A stretch of 64,000 nucleotides of DNA, from assembly GCA_003255065.1 (NCBI GenBank), contig QAOA01005271.1:1420869-1484868 (forward strand). Reading direction: 5' to 3'. The translations under genes and the position numbers were made by a program. The notes below the pieces were generated by a model, which was given only the letters and a program-made list of their open reading frames with translations, had not been told where the DNA came from and did not search any database. The stretch comes from Cercis canadensis (Eukaryota > Streptophyta > Magnoliopsida > Fabales > Fabaceae). Below, one piece after another: positions 48,901 to 60,679 of the stretch; within the stretch, counting starts at the first letter, position 1; every line of letters begins with the position of its first letter.

Positions 48901-51015
48901 TCTGGTTTTTCCTCAAATCATTCTGCAATCTTCCTGTGTGGGCTGTGCATTGTTTCTGAAACCTGGAGTAACTTATTGGATTACTTGTATTTTCATGAAT
49001 TCTTGATTACAATAAGATGCATGCCAATAATTTTGAATGGGACATGCTTAGCTTTCATCATTTCTTTTTCTTGTTCGTTTACTTTTTATCTCTATTAAAT
49101 AGTTTGTTGCGACATCAAAGACTTTTATATGGAGTTTTGCCTTGATGGTTTTTTCAACTGATATTGATGATATTGGGAATCCATTGAAAGTTGGTACCTT
49201 CTATCTTCCCATTTCAAGTGTCAATTTTGACATGGACAAACATGCATCTGCATGTAGACTCAAATGATTAAACAAGCAAAGGAGGGGAACTGAATTAATT
49301 TCTTTTTCTTATATTTTGTTCCTTGATTTCAGTTATTAAGACTGAGAGTTGTTTTCTATTAACTGATATTTATATCTTCTACCATTAAACATTGATATGG
49401 TTTTCAGAGTTCAAGATTAATTTGTGACTGCAATTTCATCATATTGCGCAGGGAGTTGCTATTCTAATTGCCTTCCTGGTATCAGCTGTGTTCCATGAGG
49501 TGTGTGGTTCATATCTCTCTGTATCTTGATCTCTCCCTTTTCTTTTCTTTTTTTGTACATGTTGTAATGGCTCTCCTGCTTATCTGCATGCTGCATTGTC
49601 AAAAGTTAGGGAGAGCTGCATTACTTCACTCCTGGAGTATTTTTATTTCCCTTTTCCATCAGCAGGGTATGATGGAGAAGATTGAAATTAGACACAAAGT
49701 TGTGACTCATTGATTGGAAATGGCTGCAAGATCTTATCTTTGGATTGTCCATAAACCACACCAGAACATTAGGAGCCAAGTGAAGAGCTAATTACTAACT
49801 CCTCAAGTACCTTACAGCCTGTAGTTTGTCTTATATTGATGATACAGCTGATAATATCTTTCCTAGGAATGGATTCTGACCAGGCAATCTTGACAGAGAT
49901 ATATCTTCTACTTTCTACTTTTTTTGCTTAATCTTCTGTTTTTGTTATTATTATTTTTGCATGAATTGGATTTCGCTTTTGAGCTGAAAGACACTTCATC
50001 TAAGATGGCAGATTTCATGCGGAATGATGAGAAGATAAACTCATTTTGAAATATGTTGGATGCTATATGTTTGGGGAATTAGTAGGAGTTTGTCATCACC
50101 AGTCACCACTTCATAGATTTGTCATAAAATTGGCTCCAAAACTTCCCTCAAGCTTAATCTAGACTTACGTAGAATCAGTTGATGGAGTTTCTGTGTTGAG
50201 TAATTTTCCTGTGCATGCTGTAATTCTTTTTGCAATGAAACCTGTGGTTAGTTCCTCCCAAATGAAGTACATATGAAGACATGATTGACTTGTTAATCTT
50301 ATTTCCAAAAATGACAAGATTTTAGCAATTTTATTCATGATTTCTGTTTCCTTTGAGTGCAGCTATGTATTGCTGTTCCTTGCCACATGTTCAAGTTGTG
50401 GGCATTTATTGGAATTATGTTTCAGGTAATAGCACACCGTACTTTTGTTTGTCCATCTTCCTCTGCTATCACTAGACAACTACCTATTTTCCTTTAAAGC
50501 ATTTTTTTCCACCCTAAAACTTGACAACTTCCCCGGAGGCCGGGGGAGCTGCCCAGGGAAGGGCAAACAAGAAAATGAGTTTGATAATCTGTTTTATGGC
50601 CAAAAGAAAATTTTCTGATTCTATCTAGACTATTTAATTTGTACTAGCTTAGCTATAGTTGATAATTGTGATATTTTCTTTATTTTAGTTCCAATTAACA
50701 TGATAATGATGATTGTGGTTCTCTTTTTCTAGGTTCCTCTGGTCTTGATCACAAACTACGTGCAAAATAAATTTAGAAACTCAATGGTATGTCTCTCAAT
50801 TGTCCTATTCAAGCATTTTAGTCGGTTCATTATATAGGCACACATCTTATAGCTTCATTATCTTCAACTTGATTGATTGGTTTTTCATATTGCTATTTTC
50901 TTGATGCCAGGTGGGAAATATGATTTTTTGGTTCATATTCTGTATTCTTGGTCAACCTATGTGCGTACTGTTATACTACCATGACTTGATGAATAGGAAA
51001 GAGAAACTCGACTAA
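42979..51015 (+). CDS. DGAT1: Diacylglycerol O-acyltransferase 1 (16 exons)
   Basis: ER membrane enzyme of the MBOAT family that acylates diacylglycerol from acyl-CoA, the last step of triacylglycerol synthesis. Exons: 42979-43410, 43957-44037, 44187-44260, 44378-44453, 44692-44759, 45386-45509, 45837-45935, 47127-47228, 47378-47514, 47974-48055, 48158-48178, 48598-48660, 49452-49499, 50363-50425, 50733-50786, 50911-51015. They total 1629 nt, 542 aa, and all phases agree. Sixteen exons is the plant DGAT1 pattern, including a 21-nt exon 11. Seen: a hydrophilic N-terminus with a Thr-rich run, [39 protein letters not shown], the catalytic His in SAVFHE, and C-terminal YYHDL, an ER-retention-type motif. 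ATG 42979 was chosen over upstream non-ATG codons. Intron 4 holds a perfect 80-bp tandem duplication and intron 7 a MITE-like repeat. Confidence 0.97.
43009..43053 (+). repeat. Trinucleotide (ACC/ACA) tract in DGAT1 exon 1
   Basis: Codes for a Thr-rich stretch ([14 protein letters not shown]) in the disordered N-terminal region. Tracts of this kind are often length-variable between alleles. Frame is kept. Confidence 0.8.
44471..44630. repeat. Perfect 80-bp tandem duplication in DGAT1 intron 4
   Basis: Positions 44471-44550 and 44551-44630 are identical, starting TAATGCTTTATAGCC and ending TGTAGTATCATA. No N lies between them, unlike the other local duplications in this window. It lies between exons 4 and 5, so the protein is not affected. 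Confidence 0.92.
46381..46587. repeat. MITE-like repeat, copy A (DGAT1 intron 7)
   Basis: About 207 bp. The ends are imperfect inverted repeats: GGATTCTATGATACCACATG at the left, and GGTTTCTTTGATAC reading inward from the right. The words GGTATGTCATACCACA and TGTGGTATGACATACCACA occur near the two ends. A diverged relative lies at 51785-51997 with the same middle (ATATAAAATATAATTTATCT). No coding capacity. Target repeats are not clear. Confidence 0.65.
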
Positions 51016-53097
51016 GCTAGCTGTACCTCGTTAACCGACCATGTGGATTGTGTTTCACTTTTCAGAGAGTAAAATTGATGTAAATATGTTGCTCTCCATT
51101 ATTTTTTATGGGGTCTGCGCCTATAGTGGTTGCTCTGGACGAAGCATTTCCATGTAAAGTGCAGCTTCTTGGGGTTATTTCATCTTGAGCTATGCACATT
51201 TTCTTCTAAATCAATTCCATGTAAATCAATATGGAAGCAATTTTTGAAGCAATGCACCTGCAATGACATGTGCGCAAGTAGCAGCGTAACTGGTTCTGTT
51301 ATTACTAGCGGGAAAGTTGTAAATGGTTTAGGTTCCATATAATTGTTGTTCATGATCTTGAAATTCCACTGATAGATGTTGATGCCTTTTTTCCTTTTAA
51401 TATGAAACTTTTCATGTTACTGGACTAGCATGTTTACTTCTCCGTAAATGTGGGATTTGCTTACATCACATCAACTCCAGCCGGAACATGTTAACAAATT
51501 TATCAGAGTAATTTTCTTGTATCGGCATGGTTGAAACTCGAAGGCATTTCCATTAGACCTCTTTTTCCTCGTAGAAAATGTAAAGTGTGAAATTTCTTGT
51601 TTTCGGTTTTTCTGGTTGTCATTCGGTTTCCAATAGGAGTTTTTCATTTTTGTTTTTCTCTTTTCTTTCCACTAATGAATATTGTTTTTATAATTTTGTT
51701 TGCTGCACTGAATTTTTTAGCTCAACGCTTTGACCCGATAGTTGACTTGTTCCATTACCTAAATTGTTAGGATAAAGAAATTAAGGATTCTATGGGTATA
51801 TCAAATTATATTGACGTGATAAGTATTTATTAATAATATGTAATTTTTATATTTTATTAAATATAAAATATAATTTATCTTATTTTTTTAAATAAATTTA
51901 AAAATAATTGATTTGTACACATGTTATTTATATATTAAATATTTTCATGTAATATGACATTTCACATTCATATCAATATCAAAAATATTAAGAAACCTAC
52001 TAAAGAAATTGCTAGTGCAAGAATGAAATATAAGAAAATTTGTCTGGGCTACTATAAACATTGTACAATTTGCATTGTACAGTTGGCAGATGGTCCTATT
52101 TAGCTGTACATTTGCGTACTAGAGTTACGGAAATATGACAACGATTGTTGCCCACTTAAAAGCTTTTAAAGTGTAGAAAATTTGATCGGTAAAGTAATGA
52201 AAATGTTCGTGAGAGAACTTTTTTTTTTTAAAACTCAAGTAAATGAGGGAGAGCACCTAGTATATTTTGAGAAAAAGTCTTGAAGAGGATTCGATCTCTT
52301 AACCCTGGGATAGGCCAATGGAAAAATCAGTTAAATAATGACTTTTTAGCATGTTCAAAAGAGAATTATTCTAACAAAATAATTATATATGTGTAATTAT
52401 TATGTTTACATGTCAGCATGATACCCATATAATAAATATGACAACCACATATAAAAAGAGAATAATTATATAATATCAATGAGATATTATGGACTTACCA
52501 CATTGTGCATCAAAACCTTCTTAAAAATTAAAACCTAAATGTCTTTCTCTCAAAAATATATATATTTGTAATTGCATAAATAAAACTACTTTAAAAATAT
52601 AATATCTAATAAAAGTGTCATACTTATCATGCCTTTACCAGTTATATACAAATTTATAATTTGTTTACTTAGATGTTTTTATCAAACTTTTTCAGCTTTG
52701 GATAAAATTCTCCAATATCATTCATTCCCCTATTCCACTTATTAATTCACTATTGTTTTTTCTCTTGAAAATTCGCAAGCATTGCGCGGATTATGCCCAT
52801 TTGACCATTTCAAATGTAGTTTGACTTTCATATAAAAAAAATAAATTGTAGTTTGACTTTAATAGCCAACTTTATATTGACCAAGAGAATATTGAAGCAA
52901 AAGGACAATAGCTGTCAGTTAGTAAATTGACTCTCGCTACTCGCTAGAGTTTCAGGGTGATGCTTGCATCATTATTACTTTTTATTTTTATTTTTTGAGG
53001 TTTTATATACTTCCATGATAAATAACGAATGTCATTATACAATTAGCGTATTGAGTGAGTGATATGCTGCTGAATGCTGATTCAAGTTGACGGAAGG
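51016..53097. other. DGAT1 3' region and intergenic
   Basis: DGAT1 3' UTR at the left, MITE-like copy B at 51785-51997, then AT-rich sequence without a recognisable gene up to the LINE fragment. Confidence 0.55.
51785..51997. repeat. MITE-like repeat, copy B (downstream of DGAT1)
   Basis: Diverged relative of 46381-46587: same order of blocks (GGATTCTATG, TTTTATATTTTATTAAATATA, TTTGTACACATGTTATT, AAGAAACC) and nearly the same length (213 bp). Confidence 0.65.
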
Positions 53098-55471
53098 GCC
53101 AACTAAGCATCTGGGCAACAAATAAATATGGATAAGTTTACTATTTTTTTCAGCCCAAATTGCAACTAGGGTCTCGGACGGATATTATGAATTTGATGGA
53201 GATTTCTACAATAGCCTATAATGAAAAGTACATGGGTTTGCCAACCATGGTGGGAAAAAATAAAAATAATACTTTTCAAACACTAAATGAAAGGGTGTGG
53301 AAAAGACTAAGATGGTGGAAGGAAAAATTACTCTCCAAAGTAGGTAAAGATATTCTTATTAAAGTTGTTGCTCAAGCAATTCCTACCTATACCATGAGTT
53401 GTTTCAGGCTTTCTGGTTCTCGATGCAAGGAATTAAATCAATTGATGGCTAAATTTTGGTGGGAAAATTCTTCAGATGATTCCAAGATCCATTGGCTAAG
53501 CTAGAAAAAAAAGCTTTGCCATCCAAAAAAGATGGGGGGCTTGGGTTTTAGAGACTTGGAGGCTTTTAACATGGCAATGTTGGCAAAACAAGGATGGAGA
53601 CTACTCCAGTGCTTGGACTCACTTGTAGCTAGAACACTAAAAGCAAAATATTTGCACAACCAAGATGTTCTAGATGCGGCGTTAGGCAATAAACCGTCCT
53701 ACACTTGGAGGAGCATTTGGCATGGTCTTTCTCTCCTTAAAAAATGTTGTTTACTGATAGGAATACAATTAACATCAAGAGGCTAAATGAGGCTGCAGAA
53801 GAGAGTACCAGAACAAGACCTCAAAGGGAATCCAAGAAACCACATCGATGGGCTGATTATGAGTATTAGAGTCCAGAAAGTGGTTAGCATAATTCAGTTG
53901 AGAATACTGGTGCGTGTATGAGAGAATATAGGAGTCAGTTAGGAAATTAATTACAGATCCGTAGTTTGAGGGATCTGTGGTATGGGCATGTAAGAAGGAC
54001 CCTATATATTGTGTATCAGGGGAGAAGGATTGGTAAGAAGGAATTTAAGTCTTTTTAATTTCTATTATCTTTTCGTTTTGGGAGGTTTCCTGACCTCGAA
54101 TCAGGCTATTTATCAATATTGGTTTCAGTACTCCTATCATTTACACCGTATAGAAGATGGTACTACGGTTAGGGTATGGGTGGATTTGTAGCTTCCACAT
54201 GATGATTCATTTGTACCAGTTACACCGGTGAATGTGCTCCTTGCAGATGCTTGTGTTTGTGACTTGTTCAGACAAGGAAGAAGAGATTGGGACAACAAGC
54301 TTATAGCTAGTGTTTTTTATTAGCATGATGCCGAAATGATATTCAATATACCACTTAGTCAATGGACAGAGGTTGATACTTGATATTGGTTCCATACAAA
54401 GAATGACTCTTTCTTTGTTAAGTCGGCCTACAAGCTGAGATTTGGAGAGGCATCGAGCTTTCAAGCTAGATCACAGGGGAACTCATAGGTGTGGAAATCT
54501 GGTCTATCCATATGCGAAGTAAGTATAGGGTGTTTTTGTGGAGGTGTTATAAAGGTATTCTCCCTACTGTTGAGGCTCTAAATAAGAGAGGTTTGGACTT
54601 TACAAATATTTGTTTTCTTTGTCATAACTGTGAGGAAACTATAGAGCATGTATTGCTCCATTGCCCATGTGCTAAAGAGGTGTGGGATTTGACTACACTT
54701 CCGAGTAGCGCCGATATAAGTTCTTGGAGCACTTTCGCAGATTGATTGGAAACAGTGATGAAGGTATGCATGGTAGAGCAGGTGCTATTGGCTCCTTTAA
54801 TCTGCTATAATCTCTGGTCAAGACGAAATTGTATCAGATTGGGTAAGCATGTTCGCCCTATACAATCGGTTTGGGAGGAGGCAGTTGCAACAAATGAGCT
54901 ATTGGTAGAACACTGCACAGAGAACTCTCGTGTTGCAGCAACCAAAGATGATAGATAGCATACACCACCTGAAAACTTCTTCAAACTTAATGTAGATGGA
55001 GCGTTATCAAGAGATGTAGGTGAAGTAGTAGGGGGTCATAAGAGACAATAGGGGTTCTCTAATGGCAACATGGGCATAACCCATTCGTGGAATTACTGAT
55101 GTTTATATTATGGAAGGAATAGCAACAAGAGAAGGTGTAAGAAAGGCGTTAGAGCTGGGTTTTCAGGACTTGTATGTGGAAGGGGATGCCAAGGCTATTT
55201 TTCATGCACTCACCACAAATCAGCTCATGCTTTCAGGCTTAGGCGTGGTTCTTTTTAACATTCATCAACTTGTTCTTTCCATGAGATCAGTTAGCCTTTA
55301 ATGGATTCTTAGGGTAGCTAATGAAGTGACTCATAGACTTGCTCAATATGAGAAATATTATCCCACAGAGACAATTTGGCTGGAAGATGCTCTAGTTTTT
55401 CTGTGAGATGTACTTGCTTTCGATTCTTAATAAAATGACATCTTTAAATAAATTTAAAAAAAAAAAAAAAA
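53098..55471 (+). mobile_element. 5'-truncated, decayed non-LTR retrotransposon (L1-type LINE) with poly-A tail
   Basis: Starts inside the reverse transcriptase (ASGQQINMDK...IFFSPN near 53105-53160). It continues with YMGLPTMVGK, RVWKRLRWWKEKLLS, AIPTYTMSCFRL, MAKFWW and GGLGFRDLEAFNMAMLAKQGWRLL, then a zinc-binding region (CFLCHNCEETIEHVLLHCP, about 54610-54670). A type-I RNase H domain follows (NVDGALSRD and YVEGDAKAIFHAL, about 54990-55210). It ends in a 16-base poly-A at 55456-55471. There are several in-frame stops (including 53502 and 54189) and frameshifts, so it is dead. A foreign segment of about 390 bp interrupts it at about 53763-54150. Order and tail fit the plant L1 lineage. Clear target duplications were not found. 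Confidence 0.9.
53763..54150. mobile_element. Retroelement fragment nested in the LINE (possible LTR remnant)
   Basis: The LINE protein breaks off after LLKK..IG near 53762 and resumes at IEDGTTVRVWVD near 54152. The sequence between is not LINE-like. It begins with a frame reading EESTRTRPQRESKKPHRWADYEY in two pieces (53797-53868), which resembles the basic linker of an LTR-retroelement polyprotein. It then runs into noncoding sequence with CCTATATATTGTGTATC and a GGGAGGTTTCCTGACCTCGA end, reminiscent of an LTR. The family is not certain. Confidence 0.45.
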
Positions 55472-55803
55472 CAGATGATCCAACTTGATGATCTCGTGCT
55501 TCTCACGTGGTTCTTATCATGTGCTCCAGTTTCATTGGTCATTCCATGTGAAACCTCATGTAGCATCCACATGTAACAAATTCTTCTTAGTAAGCATCAC
55601 CGACGCAAAAACCGTTGTAGTCAGCGCCCGCCCCCATAGTCATCATACATACTCGATTAAGAAAATTTTCGGTGAAAAAAAGCCATAAAACCACCAAAGC
55701 CGAGGCTGCTACAAAACCCCATTGGAAAAAGCAAGAGTCTTGAGGTGGGAGTGGGGAAGGGGGTGCTTTTTCCTTCTCATAATTCTGTATTTTCAGTGAA
55801 AAG

Positions 55804-56169
55804 ATGGAAGATTTCAGATCCAAATCGTACGGCGATGGAAGGATGCAGATAGAGAGCTACTCTGGGGCAGGAACGACTCCAGGCGGCGGCATCCATGGTA
55901 TGCAAGATCTCAGGTGCTACAGCGCTTCCTATGCTTCCTCTGTACACCCAACCCAAACCCAGATGGGAAACGATGTCAAGTTCAAGAAGGGCAAGTCTAC
56001 CAACGCGTCAGCTTCAAAAAGTTGGAGCTTTAATGATCCAGAGTTGCAGAGGAAGAAGAGGGTTGCTAGCTACAAGGTATATACTGTTGAAGGTAAACTA
56101 AAAGGGTCTCTGAGGAAAAGTTTCAAGTGGCTCAAGGACAGGTACACTAGAGTTGTTTATGGATGGTAG
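55804..56169 (+). CDS. DUF3511 domain protein, 121 aa
   Basis: Small plant-specific protein of unknown function. The intronless frame starts MEDFRSKSYGDGRMQIESY, the usual N-terminus of this family. It ends with the conserved DUF3511 block: SWSFNDPELQRKKRVASYKV, then EGKLKGSLRKSFKWLKDRYT and a terminal VVYGW. Length fits the family. The C-terminal half is strongly basic. A stop at 56167-56169 follows the terminal W. As I recall, the Arabidopsis DGAT1 gene is followed by a DUF3511 gene too, so this is probably a conserved neighbour, with the LINE inserted between. No biochemical role can be read from the sequence. Confidence 0.93.
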   Translation: MEDFRSKSYGDGRMQIESYSGAGTTPGGGIHGMQDLRCYSASYASSVHPTQTQMGNDVKFKKGKSTNASASKSWSFNDPELQRKKRVASYKVYTVEGKLKGSLRKSFKWLKDRYTRVVYGW

Positions 56170-58085
56170 CCAGTTTTGAGCATCTTGGTAGTGCTTTGGA
56201 CCTTTAAAGGCGTCGATTTTCTGTACTGTCTTTGAATCGCGTATGAAAATGAGCATTCCCCAGTTGGCTATCTTATATATATATATATTTTAATTGATAA
56301 ATAATTGGCGTTGTTTATTTACTGCTTAGAGTTTATACTTTATTCCCATATCCGGAAGTTCACATATTGAATGTAATATGCTAGAGAAATTGTGATTGAA
56401 GTGTTGATTTTGGATTCTGTAAAGACTGTAATCATCTTGGTTACACATGGAAAGACATTGCTGAAAGGTCCTTTTCTTACCGTGCCTGCCCTGGTAGTTG
56501 TAAAGTCCCTTTTCCTCTTAGACTGACATTTTGATATTCATTTGGATGAAATTAATGCAGGTAGACGTCCTTAAATGCCAGTCAGTGCGTCTTTATTTAG
56601 TTTGTTGTGTTTCTGGACTCCAACAAATGTAATCCATTTCCCAGTTATGTATTATTTTGTTGACCCCTATGGTAAAAGGTTTAAACTTCTGCGGTTTTTC
56701 CCAGTAGGAACCTCCAATGATATGGTTTTCTGCTTGAATTGCCAGAGCTTCTAGGTCTGCTATGCCATTTTTTATTTCCGCATAATAATGTCCTGGATCG
56801 GGAAGAATAATTTGGGATACAATATGTGAATATGTTATTCTTAGAGGAAATATTCCCTGAAAGTTTTAGAGCTTTTTGTAGTAGTTCTCAGGACGGGGAA
56901 AGAATTGCTAGTCCTTGTTGAAAGCGATATGCATGAAGTGATTGGTTTTGGAACTGCTTTCTACTTGCAACCACGTAGAGCGCACTTAGAAAGTGGGAAT
57001 GAGAGGATTAATTTAGAGAGAAATTTTGGTCAAGTGAATTTGACTTGGTAGAGTGCCGAAGTGGTTGAATATGGTGAAGTTAATTACAGTTTTCCAAAAT
57101 ATTCTGTCTCCTTAGTAAATTCTTTTACGATTCTTTAGTAATTCGCACCAATTAAGCAAGGACCTTTCATATTGAAACCAAATTACACTGTAGGTTTTTT
57201 ACTTTGTATTTGAGGGAATGAGTTAAGTGTTTTTCTCTGAAAGAGGGATTAAGCATTTTTGGGCATTATGAAACTTGCCTTTGCCAAATAATTAGTTTGC
57301 CAACCAGTTTGAGGGAGTTTCACATTTCAGCAGTGATCTTTTGACTAGGGCAGTATCTAGTGCACAAGTTTTGTTGCTCCCAGAAATATCTTCGCTTAAG
57401 GATTTTAAGGTTAGCTCGTCATAATCATGCTTTCAGACTTTCTAGTACGCAGTGCTAAGTAGAATTATCCGGAGGTTCGTAAGTATGAGTTTAGTTCTGT
57501 AGATGATTTTTTCAGATAAACTTATGAGCAATATTTCTTTCCCAAATTTTGTGAGTCCTATATATCCCCTTCAACCTTTCTTCTTGCTTCTCTTCAAAAG
57601 GTCAAGTTTAGGTTTCTCTAGCATTTTGTGCTGTTGTAATATCTAAATGTATCATAATTGTGGAATAGTTTAGCTACAAATAGGTCATCTTTTATTATAG
57701 TAGACAGTGGTCGTTAAAAGATTGCATGGTTGTTTCTCCTCACAAGTCACAAGCCCTGAACTGCTGAGAGTCCTCTTATAATAAAGATCCTCTAACTGCT
57801 AGTCTCCTAGACAGACTTTTGAAAGGGATTTTGCAGGTTCTTTATGAAATGAAATTGGCAAAGAAGTAGAACAACTTCTAGAGATTGCATTCATCATATC
57901 AAATTTCGCATTTGACTTGAGGTACTTTTTAAGCCGAATGTATGATTCAGGGTAACAGATTTGAAATGAGGGGAAAAAATTACATCCTTTGGGGAGTTTT
58001 CACAGCGTTGGACAGGTTGAAAGTCATATATGCTGCCTTTGCTTCGCAGAATCAGTTATTCTGCTGCTACTATGCTTTGTAGCTT

Positions 58086-58134
<49 letters not shown>

Positions 58135-59248
58135 TTAGTAATGCTTCTAGAGTTTCGTGACTGATGTTAGGGGATGAAATTTTGCAAGTCAGTTGATATT
58201 TTGAGGAGCGAGATCTGAATTAATCTTTTCTTCAGTCTACTGAGTTTAATGATTTCTCAGAGACATTCACCTTGTAGCCATTGCTGTTTTTATATTTCTT
58301 GCCATATCCGCTGCCAAATAGACTGCCACTTTGATGTGCAATGGCCGATAACAAATATTAATTCATTTCTGTTGCTCACTAACTTAATCAACCGTCAAAA
58401 AAAAATTCATCAACCAGAAAATTTGGTACTTTTTTCATCTATTAGGATTCAGGCTATAATGCAGCAAGAAATTTTACTATGCGAATAAAAAGAAATAGGG
58501 TTATTATAAATTAAAACTTGCCACTTGCCGAAGCAAAGGCTTATGGCTTGACATTTGTTTTGGTTTTGTGCAGAAAATTTAAGAATTAGATAAGTTGCTC
58601 GAATTCTAAGGTAGGTGGTGATTATTACCAAAAAAAAAAAAAAAANAGGTAGGGCGCATTGCAAAGCCTCCCAATAAAGAATTACTAGCAGGATTTGAAA
58701 TCATAAGTTGTTGACATAACTTGAATCTATCGATTGAACAAACTTTTGTTGGTGATTGGTTGACATTTATTAAGTACTGCAATGTTAACTTTATTTCAAA
58801 TTGATCAAGTACGAATATTATATAATAAAATTAAATAGTTTTTCTAATTTTTATTCCTATAGATTTAGCATTAATAATATAGTTTTATAATATTTGTCAC
58901 ACTAGCAAAATATCAAAATATTTTTTGTTATTATATGGTGATTCTGTTGAGAAATATAACAACAGATAAAAATAAAATAATCACTTGAGAAATATTTTAT
59001 TCATTTCATTTGTAAACGCTTATTAGAACTTCAATTTCTTTAGCATTTGAGTATATTTTTTCTCAAAACTTGAGAATCACTTTCTATAATAATAATAATA
59101 ATAATAAAAGTTCATTATTATACATCTAGTGGCTGTAAAAGAAGGGAGTTGTCTCCGCGGTTTGCTTGGCGCCCAAGTAAGGATTATATGAATACATAGG
59201 GGTATGGGTCAAATGAGCATTCTTTGCTTTAGCTTACATTCTTCTACT
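56170..59248. other. Intergenic; no gene seen
   Basis: DUF3511 3' UTR, then about 3 kb without recognisable coding. It contains an (AT)n microsatellite at 58090-58131, a poly-A run with an N at 58646 (58630-58645) and a short (AAT)n tract at about 59089-59106. Confidence 0.6.
58090..58131. repeat. (AT)n microsatellite, about 21 units
   Basis: Uninterrupted TA/AT dinucleotide run between CTTCCT and GTCTTAG. Confidence 0.9.
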
Positions 59249-60647
59249 GATTCTGCCGCCCACTGATGAAGGTCTTTGATAAAAAAAATCAAGGTGTTCG
59301 ACCGCGATCTATTATACAGAGATGTCGATAGCGCCCTATGAGTATGAACAACAACATTGGGTAACTCTTCTCACCTCTTTTCATCGTCTTCTTCCTTCTT
59401 CTTTGGTGTTGGCGCTACCAGTATCAGCGATGATGATAGTTAATTCCTTCTTACTTTTTCTTTTCAATGGAAGGATTCCGATCAAAAACCCCAAAATCTG
59501 TTCGTAATTGTTCGTTCAGATTTTTGTTTTGAGGTTTACAAGTACGGAATTGCTACCGACCACAACAATCAGTTTCTTTCTGAGTGTATTTACTCCTCTC
59601 CTCTAAGTAGCTTATAACCTCATTTATTTTTAGTCAAAATCATAATTTTTCTTTCCTCTTTTAACAATGGTCGATGTTTCCTAATTTTAATACTTTTGAA
59701 ATTCAATGTTCTGTAAAATTTTCATCATTTTATTAGGCTTTATTTTTTATTTTTTGCTGGAGGAAGTGGAGAAGAGGGAAATGAACTACAAAAATTTCTA
59801 ATCGATATTTGCATAAACAGCAGATAAATGATACAACTTTTGGAGTAGTAGAGTGAATAGGATTTATTTTGGTGGCATTCATGGTGTTGCTTGAATATTT
59901 GATTTTCCGGGTATATAGAATCCTTAGTAATTACAGTATACATCAATGAACCTGTCATTTTAATAGGAAAGTAAAGATCTTATCTAAAAGCATGCTCAAG
60001 CTAATGCTTATAACAGTTCTATAAATAATTCCAAGCATAATAGTAAGAAAAAAANGATTCTGCCGCCCACTGATGAAGGTCTTCGATAAAAAAAATCTGT
60101 TCGTAATTGTTCGTTCAGATTTGTGTTTTGAGGTTTACAAGTACGGAATTGCTACCGACCAAAACAATCAGTTTCTTTCTGAGTGTATTTACTCCTCTCC
60201 TGTAAGTAGCTTATAACCTCATTTATTTTTAGTCAAAATCATAATTTTTCTTTCCTCTTTTAACAATGGTCGATGTTTCCTAATTTTAATACTTTTGAAA
60301 TTCAATGTTCTGTAAAATTTTCATCATTTTATTAGGCTTTATTTTCGATTTTTTGCTGGAGGAAGTGGAGAAGAGGGAAATGAACTACAAAAATTTCTAA
60401 TCGATATTTGCATAAACAGCAGATAAATGATAAAAATTTTGGAGTAGTAGAGTGAATAGGATTTATTTTGGTGGCATTCTTGGTGTTGCTTGAATATTTG
60501 ATTTTCCGGGTATATACAATCCTTAGTAATTACAGTATACATCAATGAACCTGTCATTTTAATAGGAAAGTAAAGATCTTATCTAAAAGCATGCTCAAGC
60601 TAATGCTTATAACAGTTCTACAAATAATTCCAAGCATAATAGTAAGA
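59249..60647. repeat. Large N-centred direct duplication (alleles placed in tandem?)
   Basis: Positions 59249-60054 and 60056-60647 are copies of the same sequence with about ten base differences, separated by one N at 60055. The second copy lacks 209 bp (59290-59498), with the six-base word AAAATC at both break points. Neither copy holds a recognisable gene. It lies just upstream of the eIF3b-like copy. The pattern fits two alleles of one locus joined end to end, one with a small deletion. Confidence 0.85.
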
Positions 60648-60679
60648 AAAAATAATTAAATTTTCGTCTTGTTTCTCAG

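Noticed and set aside
52313-52345. GGATTCGATCTC as a tRNA T-arm
   Set aside because: No acceptor, D or anticodon arms can be drawn around it. Such words are common in plant repeats.
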